Counted from the first letter of the stretch, positions 45,555 to 56,500 are shown. The stretch is DNA of 64,000 nt from Perlabentimonas gracilis (GCF_011174675.1 NZ_JAANIG010000019.1:17593-81592), one strand, 5' to 3'. Numbers and translations: made by a program. The notes: generated by a model not told the origin, from the sequence alone.

Positions 45555-48332
45555 ATGAAAAAAAAGGTTTTATTCATACTGTTGGGGTCTGCTGCTGTTG
45601 CTGGGTTAATTTTAGGTACAATACTACTATTTGTTACACTTGGTAAAGGCGAAACATCCGAGGCAATAAACGCCATACCTGTGGATGCAGCTGTTGTGGT
45701 AAAAGTTAGCAGCTTGGAACAACTTTCGGGGCAACTTCACCAAGGTAATACGTTTTGGAACGCCATAGGGAGCCTTTCAATGGTTTCGAGGGTGAACCAG
45801 TTTTTTGAATTTGCCAACAAGCAAAAGGCCTCATCCGTTATTTTTGACCAGATGGTGATGAACTCCGAGTTGTTCATGTCGGTTCATGTGATTGGCAAAG
45901 GAGTTCCTGCAACGCTTTTTGTTGCCAATCTCCCCGAGCGGGTAAAGGCTGCTGAGGTAAGTAGCCATATTGTCGCAATAGCAGGTGCAGACTACAAGCT
46001 AGACGAAAAGGAATATAACGGAACAAAAATTCACACCCTCACGCACAGAACCAACGACGAAAGCAATAGCTACTCCTTTGCCACCCGGCATGGAGTTTTA
46101 ATTCTTAGCCAATCGCTTCTGCTGGTTGAGTCATCGGTTGGGCAGCTTAGCAGCGGACTATCGTTAACCCACGATAAGAGTTTTGTGGACGCCTACAAAA
46201 CTGCTGGAACTAGGGTTAATGCCAATGTGTTTGTAAATCACACAAAACTCCCAACTGCTTTTGCATCGCAAATTCACGCCAGCAAGCAAAATGGATTTAG
46301 CTGGCTGGCCAACACGGGACGATGGACTGAACTCGATCTCTCGCTGCGCGACGAAGCTTTCTACCTAAACGGATTTGCTCAGGTTCCCGATTCGCTCAAC
46401 GTTTTTTACAAAGTATTTACCAAACAAAAACCAGTAAAAAACGAGGTTACCAGCATACTGCCTGCTCAAACAGCGGCATTTGCTAACCTTGGTATCTCAA
46501 ACCTTGATGTCTACTTAAAATCATACCGAAACTTTATAACAACCCAAGGAAGAATTAATGCCTACAACAACAGGCTTGATGTATTTAAGAGAGAAGTTGG
46601 TAGTGATGCTGTTGAGCTTTACTCAACCATTTTTGGCAAGCAGCTGGCCCTAGCTTTCATTCCCTTTGAGGGTGAACCCTACAGCAACTGCTGGTTTATT
46701 GCTGCCCAAGTACAAAGCCAAAGCTTGGCTCGCCAGGAGTTGACCAAGGCCATTGAGGTTTATGCAAAGAAAAGCAATCAGCCAGTAGCCTCATTCGAAA
46801 GAGTTTTTAGGGTTGACCGGGAGAAATCTGTAAAGATTTACAAATTTCCAAAGCCGGGGTTACATAGCAGTATCTTTGGGAGTCTTTTTTCAATAGCAAA
46901 CGATCAATACTTCACGTTTATCGATTCGTACGTTGTTTTCGGTTCTTCAGTTCAGGCGCTATCGCGGCTTATACTGGCCAACATTCACAATAAGCAGCTC
47001 GATGTGGAGCAAAGCTTTGTTGAGTTCTCCAAAGGGCTAGCATCGGAGTCGAACTTCACAGCATACATTAACCCATCGCGAGCAGAAATGCTCTATGGGC
47101 AGATGTTAAGCCCTAGTGCTGCGGCAAGGCTCCTATCGCGAATGGAAACAATTGAAAAGATTCAGGGCATTGGATTTCAACTTACGGGCGGAAAGAGTAT
47201 GATTTTTAACAATATCACAGCCCGCTACACACCCTACTCCATTGATGCGCCCCAAACAGTTTGGGAAACTAGGCTCGATACTTCATCCGCCATGAAACCA
47301 CAGCTGGTTGTAAACCACAGCACCCAGAACAGGGAGATATTTGTGCAGGATAATAAAAATACCATTTACCTAATTAACGATGTAGGCAGAGTGTTGTGGC
47401 GCAGGCCTTTGCCAGAGCCCATCATGGGAGATGTTCATCAAGTTGATATATATAGAAATGGTCGCTTACAGTTCCTGTTTAACACAAAAAACAGGCTATA
47501 CCTTATAGATAGAAATGGTAATAATGTTGATGGATTCCCCGTAACATTACGATCGCCTGCAACAAACCCTGTGGCCGTTTTCGACTACGATAACAACCGT
47601 AATTACAGGTTCTTTATTGCAGCAGAGGATAGAAGTATATACGTTTACAATAGGCAGGGAAACACAGTAAGCGGTTGGGATTTCGACAAGTCGGAGAGGT
47701 ATATAACTCAGCCAATACAACACTTTAGGAGTGGAGGTAGAGACTACGTTGTTTTTGCCGATGAGAACAGGATTTACATCCTTGATCGCAGGGGTAACGA
47801 AAGGGTAAAGCCCGACAAGCACTTCGCAAAGGCAGCCAATAGCATTGTAGCGCTCGACGAATCGACAGGGAAACCCCCTCGGTTTGTAACCACCGATACA
47901 CTTGGTGTAGTTCGGCATATATCGCTTAGCGGTAAGGTTAGTGAGGTTCTCCTAAAGCGATTTAGCCCCAACCATTTTTTCGATAGCCAAGATGTTGATG
48001 CCGATGGAACCAACGACTTTATTGTACTCGATGGCAAAGAGCTTTTCGTTTACAAATCGGACGGCAAGTTGCTTTTCTCTAAAAAATTCAAGGAGGAACC
48101 CCTAAAACAAGTGATATATTTTCATTTTGGGGCACGTGATAGGAAGTTGGGAGTTGTATTGCCAGAATCATCGCAGATATACCTTGTTAATGGCGATGGG
48201 GAGTTCTACAAGGGGTTCCCGCTAAAAGGGGTTACCCCATTTAGTATCGGACGGTTTGCCAACACTAAATCTACATTTAACCTTATTGTAGGCTCGTCAA
48301 CAGGCTATATACTAAACTATGCAGTGCAGTAA
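45555..48332 (+). CDS. Large membrane-anchored protein with C-terminal beta-propeller
   Basis: A 925-residue protein. One N-terminal membrane helix (about 5-28) anchors it. Residues of about 40-580 look like a DUF3352-type region (DAAVVVKVSSLEQLSGQL), built of long alternating strands and helices. The C-terminal 330 residues contain propeller blades: NTIYLINDVGRVLWRRPLP, RLYLIDRNGNNVDGFPV, SIYVYNRQGNTVSGW, RIYILDRRGNERV and ELFVYKSDGKLLFSKK. The pattern suggests binding to a protein or glycan at the cell envelope. No catalytic motif is visible. It is followed by DUF4834 and gldA in the same direction. Confidence 0.75.
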   Translation: MKKKVLFILLGSAAVAGLILGTILLFVTLGKGETSEAINAIPVDAAVVVKVSSLEQLSGQLHQGNTFWNAIGSLSMVSRVNQFFEFANKQKASSVIFDQMVMNSELFMSVHVIGKGVPATLFVANLPERVKAAEVSSHIVAIAGADYKLDEKEYNGTKIHTLTHRTNDESNSYSFATRHGVLILSQSLLLVESSVGQLSSGLSLTHDKSFVDAYKTAGTRVNANVFVNHTKLPTAFASQIHASKQNGFSWLANTGRWTELDLSLRDEAFYLNGFAQVPDSLNVFYKVFTKQKPVKNEVTSILPAQTAAFANLGISNLDVYLKSYRNFITTQGRINAYNNRLDVFKREVGSDAVELYSTIFGKQLALAFIPFEGEPYSNCWFIAAQVQSQSLARQELTKAIEVYAKKSNQPVASFERVFRVDREKSVKIYKFPKPGLHSSIFGSLFSIANDQYFTFIDSYVVFGSSVQALSRLILANIHNKQLDVEQSFVEFSKGLASESNFTAYINPSRAEMLYGQMLSPSAAARLLSRMETIEKIQGIGFQLTGGKSMIFNNITARYTPYSIDAPQTVWETRLDTSSAMKPQLVVNHSTQNREIFVQDNKNTIYLINDVGRVLWRRPLPEPIMGDVHQVDIYRNGRLQFLFNTKNRLYLIDRNGNNVDGFPVTLRSPATNPVAVFDYDNNRNYRFFIAAEDRSIYVYNRQGNTVSGWDFDKSERYITQPIQHFRSGGRDYVVFADENRIYILDRRGNERVKPDKHFAKAANSIVALDESTGKPPRFVTTDTLGVVRHISLSGKVSEVLLKRFSPNHFFDSQDVDADGTNDFIVLDGKELFVYKSDGKLLFSKKFKEEPLKQVIYFHFGARDRKLGVVLPESSQIYLVNGDGEFYKGFPLKGVTPFSIGRFANTKSTFNLIVGSSTGYILNYAVQ

Positions 48333-48383
48333 TTTTACCATTTTTTAGCTGCCTGCTACCTTAAGCAATTAAAAGACAATGGC

Positions 48384-48391
48384 TAAATTTG
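48384..48391 (+). promoter_or_regulatory. -7 element before the DUF4834 gene
   Basis: TAAATTTG matches TAnnTTTG and lies 47 bases before ATG 48439. It is flanked by an 8-bp inverted repeat (AGCTGCCT near 48346, AGGCAGCT near 48407). No clear -33 element is seen. Confidence 0.3.
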
Positions 48392-48438
48392 CCAATTATG
48401 GCTCAAAGGCAGCTGTAACCAAATAACTACTTAACGAA

Positions 48439-48675
48439 ATGCTTATTCTACTTCGATTTTTTGCCATAGTTTTTCTAATATTCTTCCTAATCACACTCAT
48501 CTCGCGATGGGCTCTCCGTAGGTTTTTTCGTAAAATGCAGAATGCAAGCAACTCCACATCCTATCAGCAGAATAGACGCCCCGAGGGAGATGTTTACGTT
48601 AGCAAAACGGCCCAACAGGATAAGATAGTGGATAAAGACGTTGGTGATTACGTAGACTACGAAGAAGTTGACTAA
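48439..48675 (+). CDS. DUF4834 family small membrane protein
   Basis: A 78-residue protein with one N-terminal membrane helix (LILLRFFAIVFLIFFLITLI), a basic segment RWALRRFFRKM and a polar tail rich in Gln, Lys and Asp. This is the layout of the DUF4834 family found in Bacteroidota; its function is unknown. It is 19 bases ahead of gldA in the same direction, so the two may be expressed together. Confidence 0.82.
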   Translation: MLILLRFFAIVFLIFFLITLISRWALRRFFRKMQNASNSTSYQQNRRPEGDVYVSKTAQQDKIVDKDVGDYVDYEEVD

Positions 48676-48694
48676 CTAAACAAACATTGCATGT

Positions 48695-49618
48695 ATGGCT
48701 ATTAAGGTACAAAACGTAACCAAACTATTTGGTAAGCAAAAGGCTCTCGACAATGTTTCGTTTGAAGTGCCCAAGGGTCAGGTTGTTGGTTTCTTGGGCC
48801 CCAATGGGGCAGGCAAATCTACCATGATGAAAATAATCACTGGATTTATTCAGCCTACCTCAGGAAACGTAGCGGTTAATGGCATAGCCATATCCAACGA
48901 AAGCCGCGAGTACCGAAACAATATTGGCTATATGCCAGAGAACAATCCCTTATACACCGAGATGTACGTGAAGGAGTATCTTCACTTTGTGGCTAAAGTC
49001 TATGGGCTTGGCCGATACGGAAGTAAAAGGATAAAGGATCTGATAGAGCTTACGGGCATAGGGTACGAACAGAATAAAATGATTGGTGAGCTGTCGCGTG
49101 GTTATAGGCAGCGAGTTGGGCTGGCACAGGCGCTACTTAACCGGCCATCGGTTCTTATTCTCGACGAACCAACCAGCGGCTTGGATCCCAACCAAATTGT
49201 TGAGATCAGAAAAATTATTGCTGATGTGGGCAAGGAAAAAACGGTGCTACTCTCAACCCACATTATGCAGGAGGTGGAGGCAATTTGCAGCCGGGTAGTT
49301 ATCCTAAACAAAGGAGTAATTGTAGCCGATGGGCTAACTTCCGATGTGATGCAGCACGGTAACCTAGATCAACAAGCAGTTAGCATTGAGGTAACATCAC
49401 CCATCACTGCAGAGGTATTAAGTAAAATAGATGGCGTGCAGCTCGTCGATCGGGTTTCCAACGATGGCTGCCAATGGATCATAAAATCATCTAGCAAGGA
49501 GGATATCCGTCCTGCAATTTTTAACTTCTGCGCTCAGAACGGCATTACGCTAATTACCCTCAACCAAAAATCTATACACATGGAGGAGGTTTTCCATTCG
49601 CTAACTCAATTTCAGTAG
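48695..49618 (+). CDS. gldA: Gliding-type ABC transporter ATPase GldA
   Basis: A 307-residue ABC ATPase. Walker A is GPNGAGKSTM (near 35-44), the signature is LSRGYRQRVGLAQ (near 133), and Walker B is VLILDEPTSGLDP. The C-terminal 80 residues form the extra domain of the GldA type, ending in SIHMEEVFHSLT. In Flavobacterium GldA works with GldF and GldG in motility and secretion. No gldF or gldG is next to it here, so its permease must be elsewhere, or it serves another exporter. Sequence level supports GldA-like rather than a firm role. Confidence 0.85.
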   Translation: MAIKVQNVTKLFGKQKALDNVSFEVPKGQVVGFLGPNGAGKSTMMKIITGFIQPTSGNVAVNGIAISNESREYRNNIGYMPENNPLYTEMYVKEYLHFVAKVYGLGRYGSKRIKDLIELTGIGYEQNKMIGELSRGYRQRVGLAQALLNRPSVLILDEPTSGLDPNQIVEIRKIIADVGKEKTVLLSTHIMQEVEAICSRVVILNKGVIVADGLTSDVMQHGNLDQQAVSIEVTSPITAEVLSKIDGVQLVDRVSNDGCQWIIKSSSKEDIRPAIFNFCAQNGITLITLNQKSIHMEEVFHSLTQFQ

Positions 49619-49770
49619 CAGTAGGTGACACTTATCACGGTTATATTAGTTGCTTATTATTTGAAATTAAAGTATTTTCGCACCCTCATATTTTAAGATG
49701 AATCAAAATTCAATTTTTCGTTTTTTTGCGAATTTGAATAGCGATTACGAACATTAGTTGTTGAGGCTTG

Positions 49771-50724
49771 ATGAAGAAAATAGTAGCGGGTGTCGACATT
49801 GGGGGCACAAACACAGTTATAGGCATAGTAACCCAACAGGGCGAATGCATTGGTGAGGTATCGTTCCCCACCCAAGAGGATAACGACTTTACCAGCTTCG
49901 TTGCTCGAGTTGCCTCACAGATAAAGAAACTACTTTCTACACTGAATACTGAATACTCGCTGGTTGGGGTGGGCGTAGGTGCGCCCAACGGATCATACCG
50001 GACTGGCGAAATTATTGATGCAGCAAACCTACGCTGGAAAGGCACGCTCCCTCTGGCTAGCGAGCTAAGCAAGCTGCTTAACGTACCCGTAAAACTTACC
50101 AACGATGCTAACGCCGCTGCCATTGGCGAAATGCAGTTTGGCGATGCAAAGGGAATGCAAAACTTTGTCGTTATCACCCTGGGTACAGGTTTGGGTAGCG
50201 GCATTGTGGTGGATGGGAGGTTGGTACTTGGTGCTACTGGGTTTGCAGGTGAATTTGGCCATTCATCGGTAAAGCCGTGGGGCAGGCAATGTGGGTGCGG
50301 AAAGCAAGGCTGCCTCGAAACGTACGTATCAGCTCCTGGCCTCAGACGAACTGCGTTTAAACTCCTAGCCGACTCCATTGAGCCTAGCACATTAAGAGGT
50401 TATTCGTACGAAAGCCTTACCGCAAAAAAAATTGCTGGATTTGCCCAGCAAGGCGATAGCATTGCCCTCGAGGCCTTTGAGTATACAGGCGCTATGCTTG
50501 GGATGAAGCTTGCCGATTTGGTAACTATTCTTAGCCCCGAGGCAATCTTTCTATTCGGGGGGTTGAGTGGTGCGGGCAGCGTAATTTTTGAACCCACCAA
50601 GAGGCATATGGAGAAAAACCTGTTCCCCATCTTCCGAAATACAGTAAAGCTGCTTCCGTCGGGACTTAAAGACAAAAACGCCGCTGTACTGGGTGCAGCA
50701 GCGCTAATTTGGCAAGATCTTTAA
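49771..50724 (+). CDS. ROK family sugar kinase (glucokinase-like)
   Basis: A 317-residue ROK protein. The N-terminal phosphate loop is VAGVDIGGTNT. The sugar site lies in LTNDANAAAIGEMQFGDA, with ITLGTGLGSGIVVDG and GFAGEFGHSSV following. The zinc motif reads CGCGKQGCLE (near residue 175). No DNA-binding domain precedes it, so it is a kinase rather than a ROK repressor. It would phosphorylate glucose or an acetylated hexose; substrate is not certain. The start is ATG 49771, one codon after a TTG. Confidence 0.9.
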   Translation: MKKIVAGVDIGGTNTVIGIVTQQGECIGEVSFPTQEDNDFTSFVARVASQIKKLLSTLNTEYSLVGVGVGAPNGSYRTGEIIDAANLRWKGTLPLASELSKLLNVPVKLTNDANAAAIGEMQFGDAKGMQNFVVITLGTGLGSGIVVDGRLVLGATGFAGEFGHSSVKPWGRQCGCGKQGCLETYVSAPGLRRTAFKLLADSIEPSTLRGYSYESLTAKKIAGFAQQGDSIALEAFEYTGAMLGMKLADLVTILSPEAIFLFGGLSGAGSVIFEPTKRHMEKNLFPIFRNTVKLLPSGLKDKNAAVLGAAALIWQDL

Positions 50725-50742
50725 AACACCAAGGCGTATTTC

Positions 50743-51609
50743 CTACTCAAATACCCTGTGAGTTCTATTTGCTGTTCGGTATATCTCGTACCGCCAAGCC
50801 TGATAGTCAATCAAATTATCCTGTGAGTCGTAAACCCTAAGCCCCTGCAAACGATTATCGCGCCGATAAACAAACTCCTTACGAAGCGTTGTGTTGCTTA
50901 CGTTATCTTTAATTACCTTCTCAACAATGTTGTTGTTCTCGTCGTACATATACGTGGTATGGGTAGATTTTTGAGGCAAATTGAATTTTTGTACATCCAA
51001 ATGTTCGCTTGCCATTCTGCCTAAAGTATCGTATTCCACTACTCGCTTAAGGCTCATTATTGAATCGGAAGGCACAGCTCTACGACCCCTTACCCTGCGT
51101 TCAATTTCGGTGTTGTGCTCATCATATTTATGTCGCGACCTAAAACTCCTCTTACCATCCTTATTGTATCCGGTAGTGCGGGTTTTATTACCTGCGTCAT
51201 CGTAAACGTACTCTTCGCGCACAAGCAGTGCAGTATCGCTATTGTTTACCGTATACACTAATAATGTACTAAGCAGCTCGTTGCTGTACTCAAACACCTT
51301 AAAATACCTTAACTTCTCTTTTATAAAGAAATCGGTTTTCACCTTGGTTAGCCCATCAAAGTAGTGCCAACGGTAGTTGTCGGGGTAACGGGTTTCCCAG
51401 TTGTAGTCTATCTCGGTATGTAATCGCCCTAAGGAGTCGGAAATTAGTTGCCCTATGGCAAAGTACTTGCTAGTTCGTTCGCCATCCTCAATTACGTAGC
51501 GCGAGTTTACTGTAACGCGATAGATGTTCTGAGGTTTTTCGCCCTGAGCGTATATTCCAGCCGTTAGGCTTATCATTAGTAATGTGAATAAACACTTCTT
51601 TGCATCCAT
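50743..51609 (-). CDS. Secreted YD/RHS-like repeat protein
   Basis: From ATG 51609 this is a 288-residue exported protein with signal peptide DAKKCLFTLLMISLTAGIYA. The mature region contains repeated strands of the YD/RHS type: EEYVYDDAGNKTRTTGYN, RHKYDEHNTEIERR, VVEYDTLGRMASEH, TYMYDENNNIVEKV and FVYRRDNRLQGLRVYD. Such repeats form beta-sheets that wrap or bind carbohydrate or protein. There is no toxin domain at the C-terminus and no immunity-like gene beside it. The role is unknown. Two extra residues upstream are possible. Confidence 0.72.
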   Translation of the reverse strand: MDAKKCLFTLLMISLTAGIYAQGEKPQNIYRVTVNSRYVIEDGERTSKYFAIGQLISDSLGRLHTEIDYNWETRYPDNYRWHYFDGLTKVKTDFFIKEKLRYFKVFEYSNELLSTLLVYTVNNSDTALLVREEYVYDDAGNKTRTTGYNKDGKRSFRSRHKYDEHNTEIERRVRGRRAVPSDSIMSLKRVVEYDTLGRMASEHLDVQKFNLPQKSTHTTYMYDENNNIVEKVIKDNVSNTTLRKEFVYRRDNRLQGLRVYDSQDNLIDYQAWRYEIYRTANRTHRVFE

Positions 51610-51666
51610 AACCATAATGTATTAAATATTGGCGCTAAGATAAAGTTTTTATTAAAGCTAACTGCT

Positions 51667-52527
51667 CTACTCCACCTCTTCGAGCTCTAGGGCTCTAACC
51701 CGGCTGTAACTAGTGTCAATTTCCATTGGTACTCGCCGCATATCGGGTCGCAGTGGCGCAAATGGAGTAAAAGCTAGGCGTATATTGCTTACTTGCGCGA
51801 ACTTTTTCCAATCGCCATCCTGTTCTACATGCCCCATAATAACACCTTCAATATGGGTGTAAGTCGAGTCCTTAAGTGTAAGGGTAAGGCTTAGGCCCAT
51901 ATCTCGGGCGCTCTTGCTATATTGCTGTTTGAGCACGTTGTACCTAATGCCCGATGAGTCGCGAGCAAACCAAATTGATGCGTACGGATCAATTGATTCG
52001 TCGTTTGGCAAAACCTTTACTTTAGCCGTAAGGCGATAGTTGCCATCGCCCATAATGGGTATTCTAAAGAACACGCTATCCTGGTCGCCATCGGCAGGGA
52101 AAGCATATGCCTCTTTCAACTCCCATAGATTGTTGGGGTCTCTGGCAAACTTTACCGTATCAACTTTCTCCACCTTATCCTGAGTCATTTTTGCCTTGTG
52201 CTCGGCTTCAATCTGAGCCAGGTAGTTAACCACCTTATCAAGCACCCTATCAAATTCCTTTGGATTATTTAGATAATAGTCGATGCTTCGTGCAAATTGC
52301 TCATCGCTATAGCCCAGCTGTGAGAATATGGGTCTGTAATATTCTATTGAATCTCGTTTTGAGAACTTGTAAGAGTAGTGAGAAGTACTAACTATAGCAT
52401 CGGTTATGAAAACCTCTGCAAGTATTTTCACCATATCCCTATCGGGTATGGTTTCTGGCTTGCATCCTGCGAATGGAAGTGCGAGTAGGGTTGCTAGTAA
52501 TATTATTGAAACTTTTTGCCTATACAT
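51667..52527 (-). CDS. DUF4296 lipoprotein
   Basis: A 286-residue lipoprotein with lipobox LPFAGCKP (Cys 22). The DUF4296 domain covers about residues 28-115 (RDMVKILAEVFITDA, FSQLGYSDEQFARSIDYYL, and the helix with VLDKVVNYL). A beta-rich C-terminal half follows (YRLTAKVKVLPNDESID, LSLTLTLKDSTYTHIEGVI). The domain occurs widely in Bacteroidota near T9SS or envelope genes, with no proven function. The gene lies just after porP on the same strand, but a hairpin separates them. Confidence 0.85.
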   Translation of the reverse strand: MYRQKVSIILLATLLALPFAGCKPETIPDRDMVKILAEVFITDAIVSTSHYSYKFSKRDSIEYYRPIFSQLGYSDEQFARSIDYYLNNPKEFDRVLDKVVNYLAQIEAEHKAKMTQDKVEKVDTVKFARDPNNLWELKEAYAFPADGDQDSVFFRIPIMGDGNYRLTAKVKVLPNDESIDPYASIWFARDSSGIRYNVLKQQYSKSARDMGLSLTLTLKDSTYTHIEGVIMGHVEQDGDWKKFAQVSNIRLAFTPFAPLRPDMRRVPMEIDTSYSRVRALELEEVE

Positions 52528-52567
52528 AAACAGTGCTGTGTAAAAACGAATTACGCTGAACTTTCTT

Positions 52568-52603
52568 TAGCACACAAGGCAAGCGTAAGCCTGCCTTGTG
52601 CTA
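52568..52603 (-). terminator. Long hairpin after porP
   Basis: TAGCAC and CAAGGCA (52568-52581) pair with TGCCTTG and TGCTA (52592-52603) around a GC-closed loop, with small bulges. It lies 24 bases after the porP stop. The U-tract on the minus strand is short, so it may act as a weak terminator or an RNA-stabilising hairpin between porP and the DUF4296 gene. Confidence 0.5.
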
Positions 52604-52626
52604 TAACGGTAATTATGCCGATATGA

Positions 52627-53565
52627 TTATTTCAGTTTATCGAACTTATAACCAATCATTATTTCATGCGAACCTGCGCTGTGGGGCCTAAGCTCGGTTA
52701 GCGAATAGTCGAACGAGTAGCCAAAGAGGTACCGATCCTGGTAGTTGTAGCCAAAGAGTAGCGATATACCATCCATCCAGCGTAACGATATTCCTCCCCA
52801 AAACTCTTTTCGGTAGGTTACCTTGGCGTTTAGGTCAAACTGAAGTGGGCTTCGGATCATATACTTCACCAGCATCGAGGGCTCAATATCAAAATCGCGG
52901 TTTAGGGCTAACATCATCCCTCCCATAACCATAAAGTGCTGCCTTAACCTGTTTACACCGTAGTAAGTTTGCTCCTCACCTTCGATGATCCTGGATAGCT
53001 CCGACTGGTATAGCTTTTGCCCCAAAAGCTGGTGTGCGGAAATTCCAGCAAAGAAACGGGTGTCGTAAACCATAAAACCTACTGATGCATCGGGGGTAAA
53101 AATGGATTTTGTGCTAGTGTATATAGCAGGGTCGAGCATGTCGAAATTTTCGCCATACTCAAACTTTGACCCGTCGGCACGGAACATCAAAAACCCAAGC
53201 GACACACCACCCGAAACCCTTAGCCCGTTCTGAGTGATCTGCATATTATACGAATACGAGAATAGACCACCTGTTCGGCCAATAGGCCCAGTAACATCAT
53301 GGTAAAAGCTACCGCCAAAACCCATATCCTTGGAACCGTGGGGGCCGTATGCGCTAATGCTATGGGTTTGCGGATAATCCTCCATACCAACCCACTGAAA
53401 GCGGCTATTGTAGCGAATTTGGTAGTAGTTAAAAGTACCCCCAACCGCCGGATTGACCATATACGTGTTTAGCATGTACTGTGTGAACTGAGGTAGCTGC
53501 TGTGCACTGGCTTCCGAAATTATCAGAAGAAGTGCTGCACTGGCTATTAACGCTATCCTTTTCAT
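52627..53565 (-). CDS. PorP/SprF-family type IX secretion outer-membrane protein
   Basis: A 312-residue barrel protein. The signal peptide KRIALIASAALLLIISEASA is followed by the family start QQLPQFTQYMLNTYMVNPAVGG, then repeated strands (YNSRFQWVGMEDYPQTHSIS, GVSLGFLMFRADGSKFEYG). PorP/SprF proteins are paired with type-B cargo proteins and help attach or translocate them. This gene begins 32 bases after the giant adhesin on the same strand, which is the usual partner arrangement. The start is ATG 53565, where the signal peptide begins; six upstream residues are omitted. Confidence 0.92.
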   Translation of the reverse strand: MKRIALIASAALLLIISEASAQQLPQFTQYMLNTYMVNPAVGGTFNYYQIRYNSRFQWVGMEDYPQTHSISAYGPHGSKDMGFGGSFYHDVTGPIGRTGGLFSYSYNMQITQNGLRVSGGVSLGFLMFRADGSKFEYGENFDMLDPAIYTSTKSIFTPDASVGFMVYDTRFFAGISAHQLLGQKLYQSELSRIIEGEEQTYYGVNRLRQHFMVMGGMMLALNRDFDIEPSMLVKYMIRSPLQFDLNAKVTYRKEFWGGISLRWMDGISLLFGYNYQDRYLFGYSFDYSLTELRPHSAGSHEIMIGYKFDKLK

Positions 53566-53597
53566 ATCATTTAGTTTTCTCAATCTTCAAAATTGTA

Positions 53598-56500
53598 TTA
53601 CCGGATAATGGTTACTGATCCAGAAACAGGCTTCCACTTGGTAGTTCCATCTACATTGAACTTAATAACATAGTAGTAAGTGCCTGTTGGAAGTTCCTTA
53701 CCATTTCTATTTCTTCCGTTCCAACCCCGAGCGGCATCGGTACCCTTAGCCGACCATACCTGATGGCCCCAGCGATTGTAAATCTTTATCTCGAGATCGG
53801 GGAATATGTCGGAATAAGGAATAGTCCAGATATCGTTTATACCATCATCGTTGGGTGAGAATACATTTGATGTCCTGATCTTATCGAGAATTCGGGCTTT
53901 AAGTGATATTTCCTCTCTACAGCCAGACTCTTCTGCAATAGCATAACCCTTTATGGGCACATACTTCTCGAACTTTCTGGTATCTATATTAAAGATCTCA
54001 CCCGAAAGCAGGTTCTCGTACTCTGGTGTTTTAAAGAATATTGTACCCTCTTTACCTTCTGGCACAGCAAACCCTTCGGTAGGTGTCCAGTAGTAATTTA
54101 GGGTATAGTCATCATTCTTTGTCAACATCTCAATTTTGTACTCGGTATCGGCAAGCACCGAAATTATGGTAGAGTCGCCTGGGCTACCTACCAAATCGGG
54201 ATCAAGTGGGAACTTACGAAGATCTTCGTCGGTAAAGAACAAGTGAGCATTCCTATCGATAAATGGGAAGATACGATCGTAAATGGCAACGGTTTCGGTA
54301 GCCTCCTCTATACAGCCATCAGTAGTTGTAACCATTAATATGATATTCTTGTCATCATCAATATTCTCTATCATAAACGGTGTTGACTCTGTGTGCACCC
54401 TCTCAATATTATCGGTAAAGTTATACCACCTTACTCTTTCTACCTCCAATGGAATGGTTGAGTTCATAACCACTCGAAGGGTATCGGTTGAATTGTAACA
54501 CCACAGGTTATCGGCACCCGATATATCCACGCTGAAGGTATAGTCGGTATTCAGCTCTAGATCGTAAATATTATGATCCTCACAATACCCTGCCTGACCA
54601 TCATATCGGGGGTACTTAACTACAGCAGCATATTTCCCTGGGTTAAGACCATCTACTCCTCCCTCTATGCCCGTTTGCTTTATAAGAGTGCCTACCATCG
54701 TAATTTCGTTCACCTTATACCAGTCAACTTCATAATCTGCCACACTTCCATTGCCTGTTCCTGATACTACTCCAGTAATCTGTATGCTACCAGCATCAAC
54801 TCTTCCATTAGCTAATACTCTACATCTGGGTAGTTCAAACTCATCAAAGTATTCAGGTTGCTTGGGGCCATCAACAACTAGGTCAACAGCGCCAGCAGAA
54901 CAGTTGTTATCATCAACCACATTAACCCTATAATTGCCTGGGTATAAATTGGTGATGCGGCTAGTTGAACCAATAGCTGTGCCATCTACAATAATCCTAT
55001 AATCAGGTGTTCCTCCAGAAATAGTAACCTCTATCTCATCAACTGTAGAGTCATGGCAAGGCAACGTCTCTAGATATGTACTGAGAGTAAAAGTAAGAGG
55101 AGTTGGTTCTGTAATGGTATGATTTTCTACTATAAAGCAGTTGTTAGCGTCGGTAATGGTTAGCGTGTAATTACCTGGAGCCAGCCCAGAGAATATACCA
55201 ATGCTGTTCTCCTCAGTATAACCAGCGGAACCCTCGAGCTTATAGGTTAGAGGTTCAGTGCCTGATGCCTGAACGTCAATCCTACCGTTTGTATCTCCAT
55301 TACAGTAAACATCATAAACCTCTATATTTTCAATTTCCAACTTCTCTGGGAAGGTTATCTCAACCTCAAGAGTGTAGCTGCAATCATTATCGTCGGTTAT
55401 AACAAATATATAGCTTCCCTCATCGAGGTTTGGAACTAGATTATCACGAATGGTGAATGCACCTTCGGCCCAGCTAATGTTATAGAAACCATCGGCTGTT
55501 GTTCCTCCTGTTATGGTAAAGGTAATTTCGGCCTCAGTTGGAGAGCATACATTGTCGTAATTTACAGCATATGTAACAGCTATCTCTTCAGGTTCACTAA
55601 TAATAACGGTTTCGGTATGACTAGCTCCGCCCTTTGTTCCTATCAGGGTGTATGTTCCAGCCTCAAGACCCTTATAAAGCCCCTCAGTATTGTCATACCT
55701 ATCCATCATATAGGTTGATATGTCTTCGCTAAACTCATTAAACCATTTGCGCTCATCGAGCGAATACGGATCGGTTGTAACACCTACCTCGTTTACCCTA
55801 ATGGTTCCATCAACCTCGCCAAAGCAGGTGATATCGGTTGCTGTAAGGGTAAATGAGTATAGCAAAATGGATATCTCCTTAGTATCGGTACAACCATTAT
55901 CGTCGGTTGCAATTACCCTGTAATCGCCCTCGGCTAATCCGTTGAACTCAGGATCGGTTGATGAAGCAACATCTACCCAGGTTGAACCATCAAAGAGCTG
56001 AAGGTCGAAATTAAATGGTGGTGTACCACCATCGGTAACAATGGAAATATTTCCGTTGCCATCGGTAATAAGCTCGATGGTAAATGGATCGGCCTCGCCT
56101 ACAATTAACTCTTCCGAAAGCACTGGACCACATCCCTGATCATCTGAAATTTCAACTATGTATGAGCCTGGGGCTAGGTTGGTAAACACACCGCTACCCA
56201 CTTGAGTTGCTCCAATAGCCACTCCCCCGCTGGTTAGGGTGAAATATAAGTCGCCCGTACCACCCGATGCGCTTAGCGATATGGTTCCACTCTCCTGCCC
56301 AAAGCAAATAGCATCGGTAACCACTATGGAGTTAATGTCTATTTGTATTGGGTCGGGTTCGTTCACATCGAATCTTGCAGATTCAATTGGGCCGCATCCA
56401 ATATCATCAACTACTGCGATATAAAAATCGGTTCCAGCAGGCACATCATTAAACGTTGCCGCCAATCCGTCAGATAAAGATGCCAGCATATCACCGATGC

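Noticed and set aside
50743..51609. YD/RHS-like protein as a polymorphic toxin
   Set aside because: It is short, ends within the repeats, has no toxin-like C-terminal domain and no small immunity-type gene follows.
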